Translations under genes and position numbers: made by a program
Assembly: GCA_022575985.1 (NCBI GenBank)
Contig: JAKSXM010000007.1
Coordinates: forward strand, 11,038,501 to 11,102,500
From: Anagrus nilaparvatae
Taxonomy: Eukaryota; Arthropoda; Insecta; Hymenoptera; Mymaridae
Direction of reading: 5' to 3'
Length of the DNA stretch: 64,000 nucleotides
Notes under the pieces: model-generated
Seen by the model: the letters and a program-made list of their open reading frames with translations, nothing else
Databases searched by the model: none
What the model was told of the DNA's origin: nothing
Part shown: positions 1 to 11,099 of the stretch, one piece after another
Layout of the letters: the number at the start of each line of letters is the position of its first letter
Numbering within the stretch: position 1 is the first letter of the stretch

Positions 1-2244
1 ATATAACTCGTTAATTTCTCTATTTGCAGTTCAGTGTTGTCTATTTTTGAATATGATAAATCGTGATGCTGGTTAAGCTCAAAATCATAATTTTTAACAT
101 AAGTTATTTCTTCGAAAAAACCTCTTATAGCCAAAATTTCATGAAAAATTAATTCCCAAGCTGCTACAAACTGTTTATTTTTAGTAACTCCTATTATTCC
201 AGATTTTGTACAACCTTGAGCTCGATTTATTGTTTGCTCTAAAGCCTGATCTGGTGAAACAGATGTAAATCCAACTTTTTTTCTTTTAACAGTAAAAAAT
301 CCTTGTTTAAATTTTTCATAAAGCTCAGGTGATGTTGTTGGCAATGCCAACATATCTTGTAATTGTATTGCACTGTATCTTATGTAATTAGTTCGATCAA
401 ATACATGAAATATTGGTTGGACTTTTTTTAATGTTTCAATATACAACTGAAAATCACTTAAACGTTCTGCTCGTATATGATCTCGTAATACTTGTATTAA
501 TTTTAATACGTTTGTCCAATATTCAAATAGTTGAGACTCTTTGCATCTTTTTTTTACATATTCTGAGAAATCTGAATAAATTTTTTCACAACTAAGATTA
601 AACATCTCATACAATCTTTTACTTTCACCATTATTTTTTTCGGCAATAGAGTCCTGTAATGATTTTACAGTTGCTAATTCATTATTATATTTTCCTTCAG
701 AATTTTCTTTAAAAAATGATGTCAATTGAAGACGCAATAATGTTTCCCCAAGAAGTAGAAACGAATTTACCGATCTAGCATAGTTAGAACCGTTTAAAAT
801 TTGTTCTGTAACTCCTGGGCCATATAAATCAGTTTCTATAAACATTAAATCAACGCCACTACCTGTTAAATACTTTCCTATGCAGGCAAGTAAGACTTTA
901 CAATATGAAAACCTCCTAGCATCACAGTTATATTTTTAAATTTATCAGGATAAAGGAATTTTAGATGCCTGGCAATTCTATAAACTCCTTCATCACAAAA
1001 AACTGCTAAGTTCTTTTGATCAATCTGATATAACACGTTTTCAAAATTACAAAGTGCAGTGTAAACTGATGAATACTTTGTGACAGGATACGGTAATACC
1101 GGCAAAAACCCAACAGTTTGTAAAACCTTATTATCAGTATTTACAATATAATTATAAGAGGACCATAAAGGTGTATTCTGAATTTCATCCTTACCTCTGA
1201 TTCGAGTTAAATTTTCCAAATTCATCCTGCTTAAGACCCAGCATAAATCTTCAGTATTTACAACTTTATATAACTCTTCTGAGAGATTAAGGTTTTTACA
1301 AGTGTAGTTTTCTGGTAAAAAAATTTTTTGTAAAGGTTTATAAAAATTTTGTAAAACTTGGCATTCTAAATCAACATTAAAAACTCTGTCCTTGAAATTA
1401 ATTGTAATGCTGACAGAAAAATTAATATAGGTGGTGGAATTTTTGTTTCAATCCAAGATTTTTTTAAATCTAAAACATCACAAAACTTATCTTCCAGATT
1501 AAAATCTACATTCTTACAACATTCTTTTATTCTAGAGGCAGTATTTTTTATAGAATTCCGGTAATACAATTTCTCTGCAAATTGTTCCTTCGTTAAATCC
1601 GTATAGAAAAACAATGAAGATTTCTTACGGTCAGATGGATTAAAAATTGTTATTCTATTAGCATAATTATTAACTATATAAACTCTAACATCTCTATTAC
1701 ATAAAATTTCATTAGGAGATAGATTTTTTGCTTTTTCTATAATGTCACTAAGTGAAAATATTTCGCCATTCACAATTTCTGACATTATGTTGTCAAAAAT
1801 TTGTGATAAAATGTTTCGTTTTTTAATTAATTTACTTTCTGATAAAGTTTCATCTAAAGTTGTATCTGATAAATCATCAAGATTACTTAACAGCGACGAC
1901 GTATGTAAAGAATCTTCAAAAGAAAACTCATCGAAATGGTCACAATTATTTGTCTGTGACAAAATATCACTGCTCCTAACAACAAGCATTCGCTCATACG
2001 CTCGTTCGTACTTTCTTAAGCAATCGGGATGATAATTTAGTCCTTTTTCAATCACATTATCAACGTTTTCAAAACTTCTTAATCTGTCAGAAACACAATC
2101 TTTATTTATTTCAGCAATCTTAAGCAACTTTACTACATTACTTTTTTGTGTTAGCCTACATTTTTTACTTGATCTATTTTTATAAATATTATTACAAATA
2201 AAGCATTTTGAACTATCACCTATTACACAGTTATTATCACTCAT
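1..2244 (-). pseudogene. Transposon-like multicopy gene, two frameshifts, open at window edge
   Basis: I cannot name this gene. One long protein can be read on the minus strand in three successive frames: from an ATG at 2244 to about 1425, from about 1425 to about 893, and from about 893 to position 1, where it is still open. Sense resumes across both breaks without loss, so they look like small indels rather than introns. The N-terminus has spaced Cys/His residues (CFICN, then YHPDC about 60 residues later), suggesting a zinc-binding head. The middle carries VFCDEGVYRIA and LGGFHIVKSYL; the C-terminal part carries DRTNYIRY and LPTTSPELYEKF. From memory, similar motifs occur in uncharacterised repetitive proteins of insects and cnidarians, which would fit a transposon-borne gene. 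That link is recollection, not a search. The tandem array immediately upstream (2459-3720) may be part of the same element. Confidence 0.6.
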
Positions 2245-2458
2245 TGTATTACAAAAACTTAAAAATATCGCTCCGAATACAAAAAAAATCGTAATTTTTG
2301 TTCAACTGCAAAAAACAAACTTAATTTCTAGGTTACGAAGTTTATTTATTTGTCCTAACAATAACAAAAACGCATCAATTTCGATTTTTAAATAACTCAA
2401 AATATTTTTGATTAATTATTTGTATTTAAAAAATATATTTTTTTGGTACTTTAAAACC

Positions 2459-3720
2459 GATATAATATTCGTGTTCAGCAACCCGAAAAACATAAGTAAC
2501 CCTCGCGTAAATAAAAAAATCCCCGAAAATTAACCAAAAGTTGCCTATTTCGGGCAACTGGACCATTTTCGGTAAAAACCGATATCATATTCGTGTTCAG
2601 CGACCCGAAAAACATAAGTAATGGATGAAAATATTAAAAAACCCGCAAAAAAAAACCTCAAAATTCCTATTGTGGGCAACTGAACCATATTCTGTAAAAA
2701 CCGATATCATATTCGTGTTCAGCGAGCCGAAAAACATAAGTAACCCTTGCGAAAATAAAAAAATCTCCGAAAACTAACCAAAAGTTGCCTATTGCGGGCA
2801 ACTGGACCATTTTCGGTAAAAACCGATATCATATTCGTGTTCAGCGAGCCGAAAAACATAAGTAACCCTTGCGAAAATAAAAAAATCTCCGAAAATTAAC
2901 CAAAAGTTGCCTATTGCGGGCAACTGGACCATTTTCGGTAAAAACCGATATCATATTCGTGTTCAGCGAGCCGAAAAACATAAGTAACCCTTGCGAAAAT
3001 AAAAAAATCTCCGAAAATTAACCAAATGTTGCCTATTGCGGGCAACTGGACCATTTTCGGTAAAAACCGATATCATATTCGTGTTCAGCGACCCGAAAAA
3101 CATAAGTAATGGATGAAAATATTAAAAAACCCGCAAAAAAAAACCTCAAAATTCCTATTGTGGGCAACTGAACCATATTCTGTAAAAACCGATATCATAT
3201 TCGTGTTCAGCGAGCCGAAAAACATAAGTAACCCTTGCGAAAATATAAAAATCTCCGAAAACTAACCGAAAGTTGCCTATTGCGGGCAACTGGACCATTT
3301 TCGGTAAAAACCGATATCATATTCGTGTTCAGCGAGCCGAAAAACATAAGTAACCCTTGCGAAAATAAAAAAATCTCCGAAAATTAACCAAAAGTTGCCT
3401 ATTGCGGGCAACTGGACCATTTTCGGTAAAAACCGATATCATATTCGTGTTCAGCGAGCCAAAAAACATAAGTAACCCTTGCGGGAATAAAAAAATCTCC
3501 GAAAATTAACCGAAAGTTGCCTATTGCGGGCAACTGGACCATTTTCGGTAAAAACCGATATCATATTCGTGTTCAGCGACCCGAAAAACATAAGTAACCT
3601 TTGCGAAAATAAGAAAATCTCCGAAAATTAACCGAAAGTTGCCTATTGCGGGCAACTGGACCATTTTCGGTAAAAACTGATACCATATTCGGGTTCAGCG
3701 ACCCAAAAAACATAAATACC
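2459..3720. repeat. Tandem array, 11 copies of a ~122 bp unit with two unit types
   Basis: The core GATATCATATTCGTGTTCAG recurs near 2459, 2581, 2703, 2825, 2947, 3068, 3190, 3311, 3433, 3555 and 3676 (first and last copies degenerate). Each unit also holds the hairpin GTTGCC-N6-GGGCAAC and palindromic TTTTCGGTAAAAACCGA. Most units continue AACCCTTGCGAAAATAAAAA. The units starting near 2581 and 3068 instead continue AATGGATGAAAATATT and have a different spacer, so two types alternate at a four-unit spacing of about 487 bp. The last unit decays at about 3720. There is no coding potential. Confidence 0.9.
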
Positions 3721-4254
3721 CGTTGGAAAATTCCATCGACCTATCAAGGATAAAATTTGTCTACGAAACGGGGCTCCACGCCAGGTCTATATGTATATCC
3801 TATCTTAAAATTTAATTGTTGGTTATAAATCATTATTGTTTTTATACATATAATGTTTACAATAAACCTCAAAATTGTGTAAATTATGTTGTTATCATGT
3901 TTTTAAATATTATGATTCATATAAAAATATGCATTTTTGATAGTTATAATATAATATTTAAAGAACTATGCTCCTAAATTTTAATAATGTGTGAAAAAAT
4001 TAGATTTTATTAAAAGCAGGGGTTCTCCAACAGGTCCAGTAATCGAGATGGCAAGAGGATGTGAAATAAGACTTAAAATAATTTGAGTTTTGGTATTTAA
4101 AATAATTTCAATTTATGTACTGAATAAATTAAAAAATGTTACCTCTGGGGGGAGGGGGGGGTGTTTTGAGCTTCTTAAATGAAAGAAAGTCTACTAAGGG
4201 TATTTTTAGATCGTTGGTTCTAAAAGTCAAAGCTTAACTCAGGCAAAATTTGTT
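3721..4254. other. No gene seen; AT-rich spacer
   Basis: Only low-complexity AT-rich sequence and a G-rich run near 4147-4161 are visible between the tandem array and the next MITE. Confidence 0.5.
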
Positions 4255-4257
4255 TAA

Positions 4258-4494
4258 CCCATTAGTTCCCAAGTGGACCTGAGTTGTCGAAATGTTTGAA
4301 ATTACGTCTATAAAGCTTGTTTAGTGGTTATATTTCATTTCCGGTCCAAAATTTTAATAATCTGACTCAAAAATATAAAAGAGCAACTCTTTTTGCATAG
4401 AGAAACATTTTTGGTTTAAAAAAATTTCGATTTTAAACAAGCTTTGTAGACGTAATTTCAAACGACAACTCAGGTCCACTTGGGAACTAATGGG
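4258..4494. mobile_element. piggyBac-type MITE with TTAA target duplication
   Basis: A ~60 bp inverted repeat begins CCCATTAGTTCCCAAG on the left and ends CTTGGGAACTAATGGG on the right, with TTAA directly outside both ends (4254-4257 and 4495-4498). Arms run to about 4322 on the left and from about 4434 on the right. CCC...GGG termini with a TTAA duplication are the signature of the piggyBac superfamily. At 237 bp it is non-coding and non-autonomous. Confidence 0.8.
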
Positions 4495-4499
4495 TTAAG

Positions 4500-5340
4500 A
4501 GCCTTAAATAAGCAAAAATTTGCAGCATTCACTAACAGTAAGAAGATTTAGCCTATTGAATAGGTTTTCAGAGCTGCTAATTTCGAATTTCAAGGTCCAA
4601 TGCATGGGAAATGGGTCAAACACCCTTAAATTACTTTAAAAAACGTCTTTTTAGGAGTAGTCCTTGGATATTCGCAAGTCTTGAGAATTTTTCACACGCA
4701 AGACCCTAAAATTCAAGATCTGTGACTCGAGGAACATACTTGGAGCAAAATTTTGTTATGAATTTACTTAACAACCTAAATCTCATTACAGTTTGTGAAT
4801 TTTGCAAAAACGCCCTTAATGAGCTGTGCTTTTTGCTCACTTAAGGGTTTTAGAAAAATTTCACAGGAGCAAAACATCGAGCAAAACACTGATTTTCGGA
4901 ATCAGTGACTCGAAAAGCCTTAACAGACCGTTTATTATCTTAGTTATCAATAACAACCGTAAAACTGTCATTTAACTGGAGTTGGGGTTTCAAAATTTTA
5001 GTTCCTTAAATATTTTTACATAATGATTTTATTTATTTTGCATTTGGTATGAAATACTCAATTTTAGTTTTTAAGGGGCATAAATCAAGGGACTTAGATC
5101 GAAAGATTATAATTAAAATTTCCTAAGGGAGTTTAAAACAGGGTGTACACATTTCTGGAATTCTGTAAATTCAGGAAATTTATTTTAACTCAATGGAAAT
5201 CAGGTAAAGTCAGAGAATAAGTTGTTTTTTCTTTTTTTTTTGGAAAAGCAAACAATTACACAGTATTTAGTTATAAATTTAAAATTTATATTAGGTCTTC
5301 TAAATTAGTTTGAAATTAAAAAAATTTTTTTTATTGCTTT
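4500..5340. other. No gene seen; AT-rich non-coding
   Basis: No open frame, RNA gene or clear repeat boundary is visible. Phrases resembling other repetitive DNA in the window (for example CACCCTTAAATTACTTT) suggest old element debris. Confidence 0.4.
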
Positions 5341-5344
5341 AAGA

Positions 5345-6160
5345 TCTTTTCTATTTATATAAATAGTCCATCCTGCAAAATTAGACTTTTTATAATATAT
5401 TATTTGAGTAATTCTTGGTGAAAATGATCTAAAAGAAAGTTTAATGTTTGGAATGAAAATTCCAATTTCGCTGGATTTGGTATGTGAAAATATGACACTG
5501 TAACATTTTCATGGGTCTAGATTAAAAATTTTTGAAGCAGCATCTGTTTTTTGAGTTAAAAATATTTTCAAATTTTTAAGGAAAATCTCGGTAAATTTTC
5601 TATTCTATTTTTTTTACGCTCTGAATAAAACTCAAAGACTATTTTTAACCATAGGAAATAGCTGAAACTTTCTCCTAAAAGTCATTTCGTTTCATTTGCG
5701 GAAAATAATTGAGGAAGAAAATAAAAAACTAAAAGAAAATTTTTTTTGTTGAATGCAGATTTTTCAAACATTGAAAAATTCTTTTCTTTTTTTTTACTTT
5801 AAAATTTGTGGTTTTCTGGGTATAGGTAAAATTTTTTTCCAGTAGGAAGATCTAGCTATTTCTTATGGTTGAAAAAAGATTTTGAGCTTTATTCAGAGTA
5901 AGAAAATTAAACTAGAAAATTTACCTAGGTTCTCCTTAAAAATTTTAAAATATTTTTAATTCAAAAACAGCTGCTCTTTCAAAAATTTTTAATCTAGAAT
6001 CATGAAATTTGGAACGGTGTCATATCCACCAAAATCAGATTTTTCAAAATTCTAGACATTTACCTTCATTCTTCCTTTTAGGTCATTTTCATTAAGAATT
6101 ACTCAAATAGTTTCTTATAAAAAATTAATTTTGTAGAATTGACTATATATATTAGAGTGG
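5345..6160. mobile_element. Foldback element with ~340 bp diverged inverted arms
   Basis: The left half (about 5345-5700) and the reverse complement of the right half (about 5830-6160) share a succession of phrases in order: a TATATAAATAGTC-like start, TGAGTAATTCTT, CATGGGTCTAGATT (left) against AATCTAGAATCATG (right), AACAGCTGCT, and GAATAAAGCTCAAA-like text nearest the centre. The arms are clearly diverged, and the loop is near 5700-5830. No coding capacity is visible. The superfamily cannot be assigned. Confidence 0.6.
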
Positions 6161-6539
6161 ACCTAATTTTGAATTTTGTAGAAAAACTTTGCTCCCCGGG
6201 TTTAAAGCCATTTTACTCGAAATAGCGTTTTTGAAAATTAATGCACAAGATTGCGCCATAATATGCACCAATTTTCTTTAAAATTACTATAAGCAACTTA
6301 ATAAATGCACTAATTTTGGTATGTTTTCGAGTTTTGAGTATTTTTATGTTCTCAAAAAATTTTTACAGTTGCTTTTGCCCGAAAATTAAAGGCTTTTTAT
6401 TTCAAATTTTCTTTCTATTTAAGTCAGTTGTTGATGACGGGACTGGCACTTTTTTAAGCGCTAAGATTTTAGATTTCTTCCATGATGATGGAAAGATTAT
6501 AGATAGAAAGATTATAGAAAGATTAAGAATAATATAATA

Positions 6540-6671
6540 AAATTCATTCACTTTTAATAGATGCCCTGATCATTTTTTACCCTGTTCTATAAAAACATCG
6601 TTTTTTTTTTGTATTTTAGCTTTTGGTTGAAAATTAAACCAAAAATTGCGAAATTCAACCAATTTACCGTG
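6540..6671. mobile_element. Right-end fragment of the CACGGTAGAGC TA-MITE family
   Basis: The sequence from ATTCACTTTTAATAGATG through GTATTTTAGCTTTTGGTTGA to ACCGTG followed by TA matches the right half of the complete copy at 36984-37566. The left half is missing. Confidence 0.65.
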
Positions 6672-6722
6672 TATCTAATGTTTTTGTTAAAAAAAATTAT
6701 TTAATAAAAAAGTTTTGACTTA

Positions 6723-7835
6723 GGGTACAGGGCACCAGTTACTACATGTGATCCAGTTACTACGGAACGACAAAAATTGTAATAAAACTTAATTTTATTT
6801 TTTCTTTAACTTCTAATCCTTTTATATAAAATTTTTATTTATTATGTTTTTATTTTAAGCAATAATTTTTTTGTTAATATGAAAATATTAATACATAAAA
6901 TTTATTTTAAAATTTAAACGCTCGGCCGTCATCAATCGTATTCTCTTTTACCGACATTGACAGTATACTAGTCACAGTAAAAATCTTTTTATTTTGTTAA
7001 AAAAGGTCTCATTTTTTTAATTAAGTCGTTTAAAATTGATTTTACACTAATTATTAAAGTATTATTTATTTAAATGTAGTGTTTGGTACCAAATATTAAC
7101 GTTCGTCCCTACGGTTAAAAAGTTTATTTATAATCTCAAATTTTTCTTAATAGTCTATTTTAATTACTTAGTTTTGATACAGTTTAATATAATTTTTTAA
7201 AAAATGAAGAAAAAACCAAAAACTAGTGTTAAATAAAAATAATAAATCCCAAGTTAATAAAATTAATAAAAATGAAAGGTTTCAATCTATATACAAAAAA
7301 AAATAACCTTTAATCCACGCTTAGAAAAGTATACAAATTTAAATATTTTTGCAATATTATCTTCTAAAATTATTTTAAAACTCACTTTAAGTATTCAGTG
7401 CAGTAAAAAAAATAAAATTTTAATTTAAATATAAAAATAAAATTTAGTTTGTGGATGAAAAGTTATTTTCTTTTGTTTTATATATGGATTGAGATCATTA
7501 TCGTAATAAAAGACCAAAAAAAAGATGATTATAATAAGGAACAACTAAAAAAATCTATTGAAGTAGCTAAGAAGGGTTTGTCGACTACGGTGTTATCCAT
7601 TTTATACAACATTCCTGAAGCTACCATTCGTGCAAAAATTGTAGTAACTGGTGCGTAGTAATAGGAAAAATGTAATAACTGGTACGTAGTAATTGGGTCG
7701 ATCCGTAGTAACTGGTGCTTTTTTATCTTTAATTTCAGACGTTTTTTTTAATTCAAAACAGTTATTTTCTGCTAATTTTTATTTTTAATTCACTTTTAAA
7801 CTTCAAAAAATTCGTAGTAACTGGTGTATGTACCC
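6723..7835. mobile_element. pogo-type DNA transposon remnant, 1.1 kb, TA target site
   Basis: The left end reads GGGTACAGGGCACCAGTTAC and the right end reads GTAACTGGTGTATGTACCC, an imperfect terminal inverted repeat with TA outside each end (6721-6722 and 7836-7837). A subterminal motif, GTAGTAACTGGTGC or its complement, recurs at both ends (near 6740, 6757, 7643, 7668-7690, 7705 and 7815), which is typical of transposase binding-site clusters. A Psq-type helix-turn-helix fragment lies inside. The TA duplication plus Psq domain point to the pogo/Tigger group of Tc1/mariner. No catalytic domain is left. Confidence 0.75.
7455..7658 (+). pseudogene. Psq-type helix-turn-helix fragment of a pogo-like transposase
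   Basis: A short open frame contains DYNKEQLKKSIEVAKKG followed by LSTTVLSILYNIPEATIRAK. This matches the Psq DNA-binding pattern of pogo-family transposases (aromatic-x-x-E/Q-x-L-x-x-A/S-I, then a serine-led second helix and IPxxTI). The frame then runs straight into the element's subterminal repeats and stops. No DDE/D domain follows, so only the N-terminal DNA-binding part survives. The nearest ATG is at 7455; an upstream TTG at 7449 is not a credible eukaryotic start. Confidence 0.65.
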
Positions 7836-8277
7836 TATTTTTTAATAAAAATGTTCAACTTGAAAAAACTATATTTTTAATCATTAGCCAATAAAATTTT
7901 ATGCTTGGTATTTAAGCATAACTTTTAGACCCTAAGAGATGTAAAGAAAATAAGAGAAAACGAAAACGAAAGCAAATTTTTATGATTTGCAACAACGAGT
8001 AACTCTGTTTAAAATATTTTTAAAACTATTTCGTTTTTAAAAAAATTTTCAACCAGACCAGTCTTTCAAGAATGCGTACCACTCATTTTTTGAAAATGGT
8101 TCGATTAAAAACTTTTCTGTGTACGAGAAATTTTCAGAACGGTTGAATTTTTCTGTGTCACGGATATTTTGCAACGATTTTTTGTTCAGTTTTGTTAAAA
8201 ACGATCATGGAACATGCCAGTTTGTCCAGTTTTGATTCCAATATTAACAAGAAATTGATTTATACCAATTGTAGATA

Positions 8278-8924
8278 CAGGAAACCCTTCGTATTCACGG
8301 GTAATCGTATTCGCAGATTCAAATATACGCGATTGTTCAAAATATACCGGGATTCTTTTTTCGCGGATTTGAATTTGGTTTTACGCGGTTTTGTAGCAAT
8401 GTTCACATTTATTAACTTTTTTTTCACAAGATTTTTGGTTATAAATATTATAAAATTTTCTTTTTTGGCTAATTAAAATAAATTAAAAATCATGGCTCCT
8501 AAGAAAACTAATGAAAAAGAGTGCGTAAAACAGAAAAGTAAAAAAGAAGTAATGGACTTGGCTCAAAAAATGGAAATTTTAGATCTTTACAAGAGCGTTG
8601 ACTTCTATTAAAAAAGTTATCGATGATATAATTGACAATGATCCAAATATGACGAGAAGTCTAAAATTTAAACAAGATTGCAAAAAAGCAGTGCATGTTT
8701 ACGAAGAATCATATAGATTCGAGATATGATCCGTACAGCTAAACAGAAGACCCTTACAGATTATTTCACTTGTCAATAAAATAATTTTCATTCTCAAAAT
8801 TGATTTGATTTAATTTATGTACATATATATATATACTACGGTCCCAGTCCCGCATTTTTCACGGATTTTCTTATTCGCGGTCTTTTTCCGGTCACAATTA
8901 CCCGCGAATACGGAGGGCTTCCTG
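8278..8924. mobile_element. Tigger-like element, internally deleted, TA target site
   Basis: The ends form a terminal inverted repeat of about 30 bp: left CAGGAAACCCTTCGTATTC, right (reverse complement) CAGGAAGCCCTCCGTATTC, continuing into a shared CGGGTAAT. TA lies outside both ends (8276-8277 and 8925-8926). The interior encodes only the beginning and end of a Tigger-type transposase, so the 647 bp copy is an internal-deletion derivative. Confidence 0.8.
8492..8778 (+). pseudogene. Tigger-like transposase remnant (N- and C-terminal pieces)
   Basis: The ATG at 8492 opens a lysine-rich frame beginning MAPKKTNEKE and reaching KKEVMDLAQKMEILDLYKS, the classic opening of Tigger/jerky-type transposases before their Psq helix-turn-helix. 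It stops at 8611. After about 80 bp of disrupted sequence a second in-frame piece reads RDMIRTAKQKTLTDYFTCQ and ends at a TAA at 8776-8778, which resembles the usual C-terminal tail. Everything between, including the catalytic DDD core, has been deleted. Confidence 0.65.
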
Positions 8925-8926
8925 TA

Positions 8927-10000
8927 ATCTAACGTTGCAGGGATTAGAAATAAAAGATAAGTTAGAAATAAAAGATAGTGTAATGTAGTAATGTAGCAAA
9001 GCAGCAATGTCTTGAATAATTCTGAAAATCAGTTCTATAATCCTATAAAAAAAAGTATTAATGATATCATTTTTTTACAAGGTTCGTTTTTGTCACATTA
9101 ATACTATAGCAGAAAACAATGAAATAAGTAAAATATCTAAGACTCTTAACGATTATAATATAGTACATAACAGTTTACGATTGAAAGAGAATCACGATAT
9201 TTGATTAACTTTTTATACTTGAAAACTATATATACAGAAAAAAAAATAAAAAAAGTGATGACGATACGCATCCGCATATAAAAGATGAAGGCGATGAATT
9301 TGTAAATTCATTTAAATCAAGAACTTGCTCGTAAAGGTTGTCATTATTTCAATTAGAAAAAAAAATAAGTTATTGCTAAAACAGATATTTTAAGTTTTGT
9401 GCCGATCGCAAGAAAATTAGCTACACGGCCAGGCTGCTTTGCTTGAAAATTCAAGCAGCTTGCTTGGATTGCTTGAAGGTAAAAAGTAAATGTAAATAGA
9501 TTAGAGATATCATTTCGGTAATTGAAATGATTATTTTTTAATAATTAGACTAATTAGAATTTTAATTACTATAAAAAAAATTAAGTAGTTGAAGGAAAAA
9601 AATTTTTTTCCTTTTTTATCCCTATTAAAATTCTATACCTTCCAAAAAAATCATTTTTTACCCAAAATAATTATCTTTAAATTGAAAAATTCAAATTTAA
9701 ACTTTTCCTTTAATAAGAATTAAAAATAGGGTTGTAAACCTACATTTCAAAAAAATTAAAAAAAAAAATTTTTTTTAATAAAAAATTTTTTAAAAATAAA
9801 TTTTAGTTCAAACATGTCAATAAAAAATAAAAATTAAAAAATAAAAAAGTTTTTTAAAGTAAACGGTTAAAAAAAAAATTTTTTATTAACTCAAAATATT
9901 TGATTTCTGAGCTAACAATTATTTGCTTTATTTTTTCAATAAATTGTCCACGTTCTTTTAAATTTTACTAATATCAATTAATTACATAATATATAATAAA
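8927..10000. other. No gene seen; AT-rich with old repeat debris
   Basis: Nothing codes convincingly here. The stretch near 9420-9480 has the GCTTGAAAATTCAAGC palindrome and CTTGCTTGG, resembling the dispersed AAGCAAATACTTAAAA family seen near 19400, 24900, 34300, 35850 and 38390. Confidence 0.4.
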
Positions 10001-10025
10001 GTACCCTGCCAACTAGCTGGCACTG

Positions 10026-10253
10026 CACGGAGAAAAATATTTTGTATATTTTACAAGGTTAATTTTAGTAAAACGGGGTTAGTTTTAATTACAAAAAAAA
10101 TTTGTAAATTTTACAAATATGAAGTCAGAATATTGTAATTCTAACTATAAACATGGTTATATTTACAAAATATTTGAACAGAAAATAACAAAACTTTATA
10201 ATGTAAACATAACCAGCAATTTTGGTTATTTTTAACAGTTATTTTTCTCCGTG
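10026..10253. mobile_element. MITE with CACGGAGAAAAATA inverted ends
   Basis: Perfect inverted termini CACGGAGAAAAATA and TATTTTTCTCCGTG enclose 228 bp of AT-rich, non-coding DNA with many TTTGTAAA-type phrases. It interrupts the 5' end of the Helentron-like copy between GGCACTG and GTTCCTC; the copy at 41371 has these adjacent. The target duplication is not clear. Confidence 0.75.
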
Positions 10254-11099
10254 GTTCCTCAAACAATGGGCTGTAATCTTAATTTACAACAAATATTATT
10301 GATTACAACCATGCAATTATACATACATTTTTCGTTTTTAGTAGCTGGTAAAGTAGATTATTAAGATCATTTTGTTATTAAAGTGAAAATTCTAGCGTCC
10401 ATGGATTGGTCGTTAATGGATTTTAAATCATTTTTGCATAATTAAAAAGAGACAAATATAAAAAAAGCTAATTTTATTTTTTTTATAAAATTTTATTTTA
10501 TTAGAATATATAATTATCCCTTAATAATTAAAATATTGGGTAACATGATTTTTTTGTTTTGTCAAAGAAATGGTTGGTAACGATGCGAAAATTACAAATA
10601 TTCGCTCAATTATTATAAAAAGATAGGAGTTTTTACCAGAATTTATAATAATTTCTTATAATTTATTTTCTCAGTGTAATTCTTGCATTTGACCAATCTT
10701 CCGCAACAATGATAATAATAATAATAATAATATTTTGTAATAAAAAAAATAGCCACATTAATTGCTTCAAGATTTTAAAATTATTTATATTATTTCTATT
10801 AATCACAAAATAATAAATTATTTAATTCTATAAATTGTTTGATTCTTTAAAAAATGCCAATATAACTTTTAAATCTTAATTTTAAAATGCAAACATAACC
10901 ATTTAATATTTTTAGGCTGTTTATTATTGTTTATAATTTCATTAAGCTGCATACATAAATAAACATAGCAACGAGCAAAATAATCCAAGGAAGTCAAAAA
11001 GAGGCAAGATTTCCATCACTCTTTCTTGAGTGTTATAATTTATATCAAAATAAAAAAAAAAATTGTGATCGGATACAAAAAATTACTATAAACTAAATT

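Noticed and set aside
2459..3720. Regularly spaced repeats resembling a CRISPR array
   Set aside because: The whole unit repeats, not just short repeats between unique spacers, and the context is eukaryotic.
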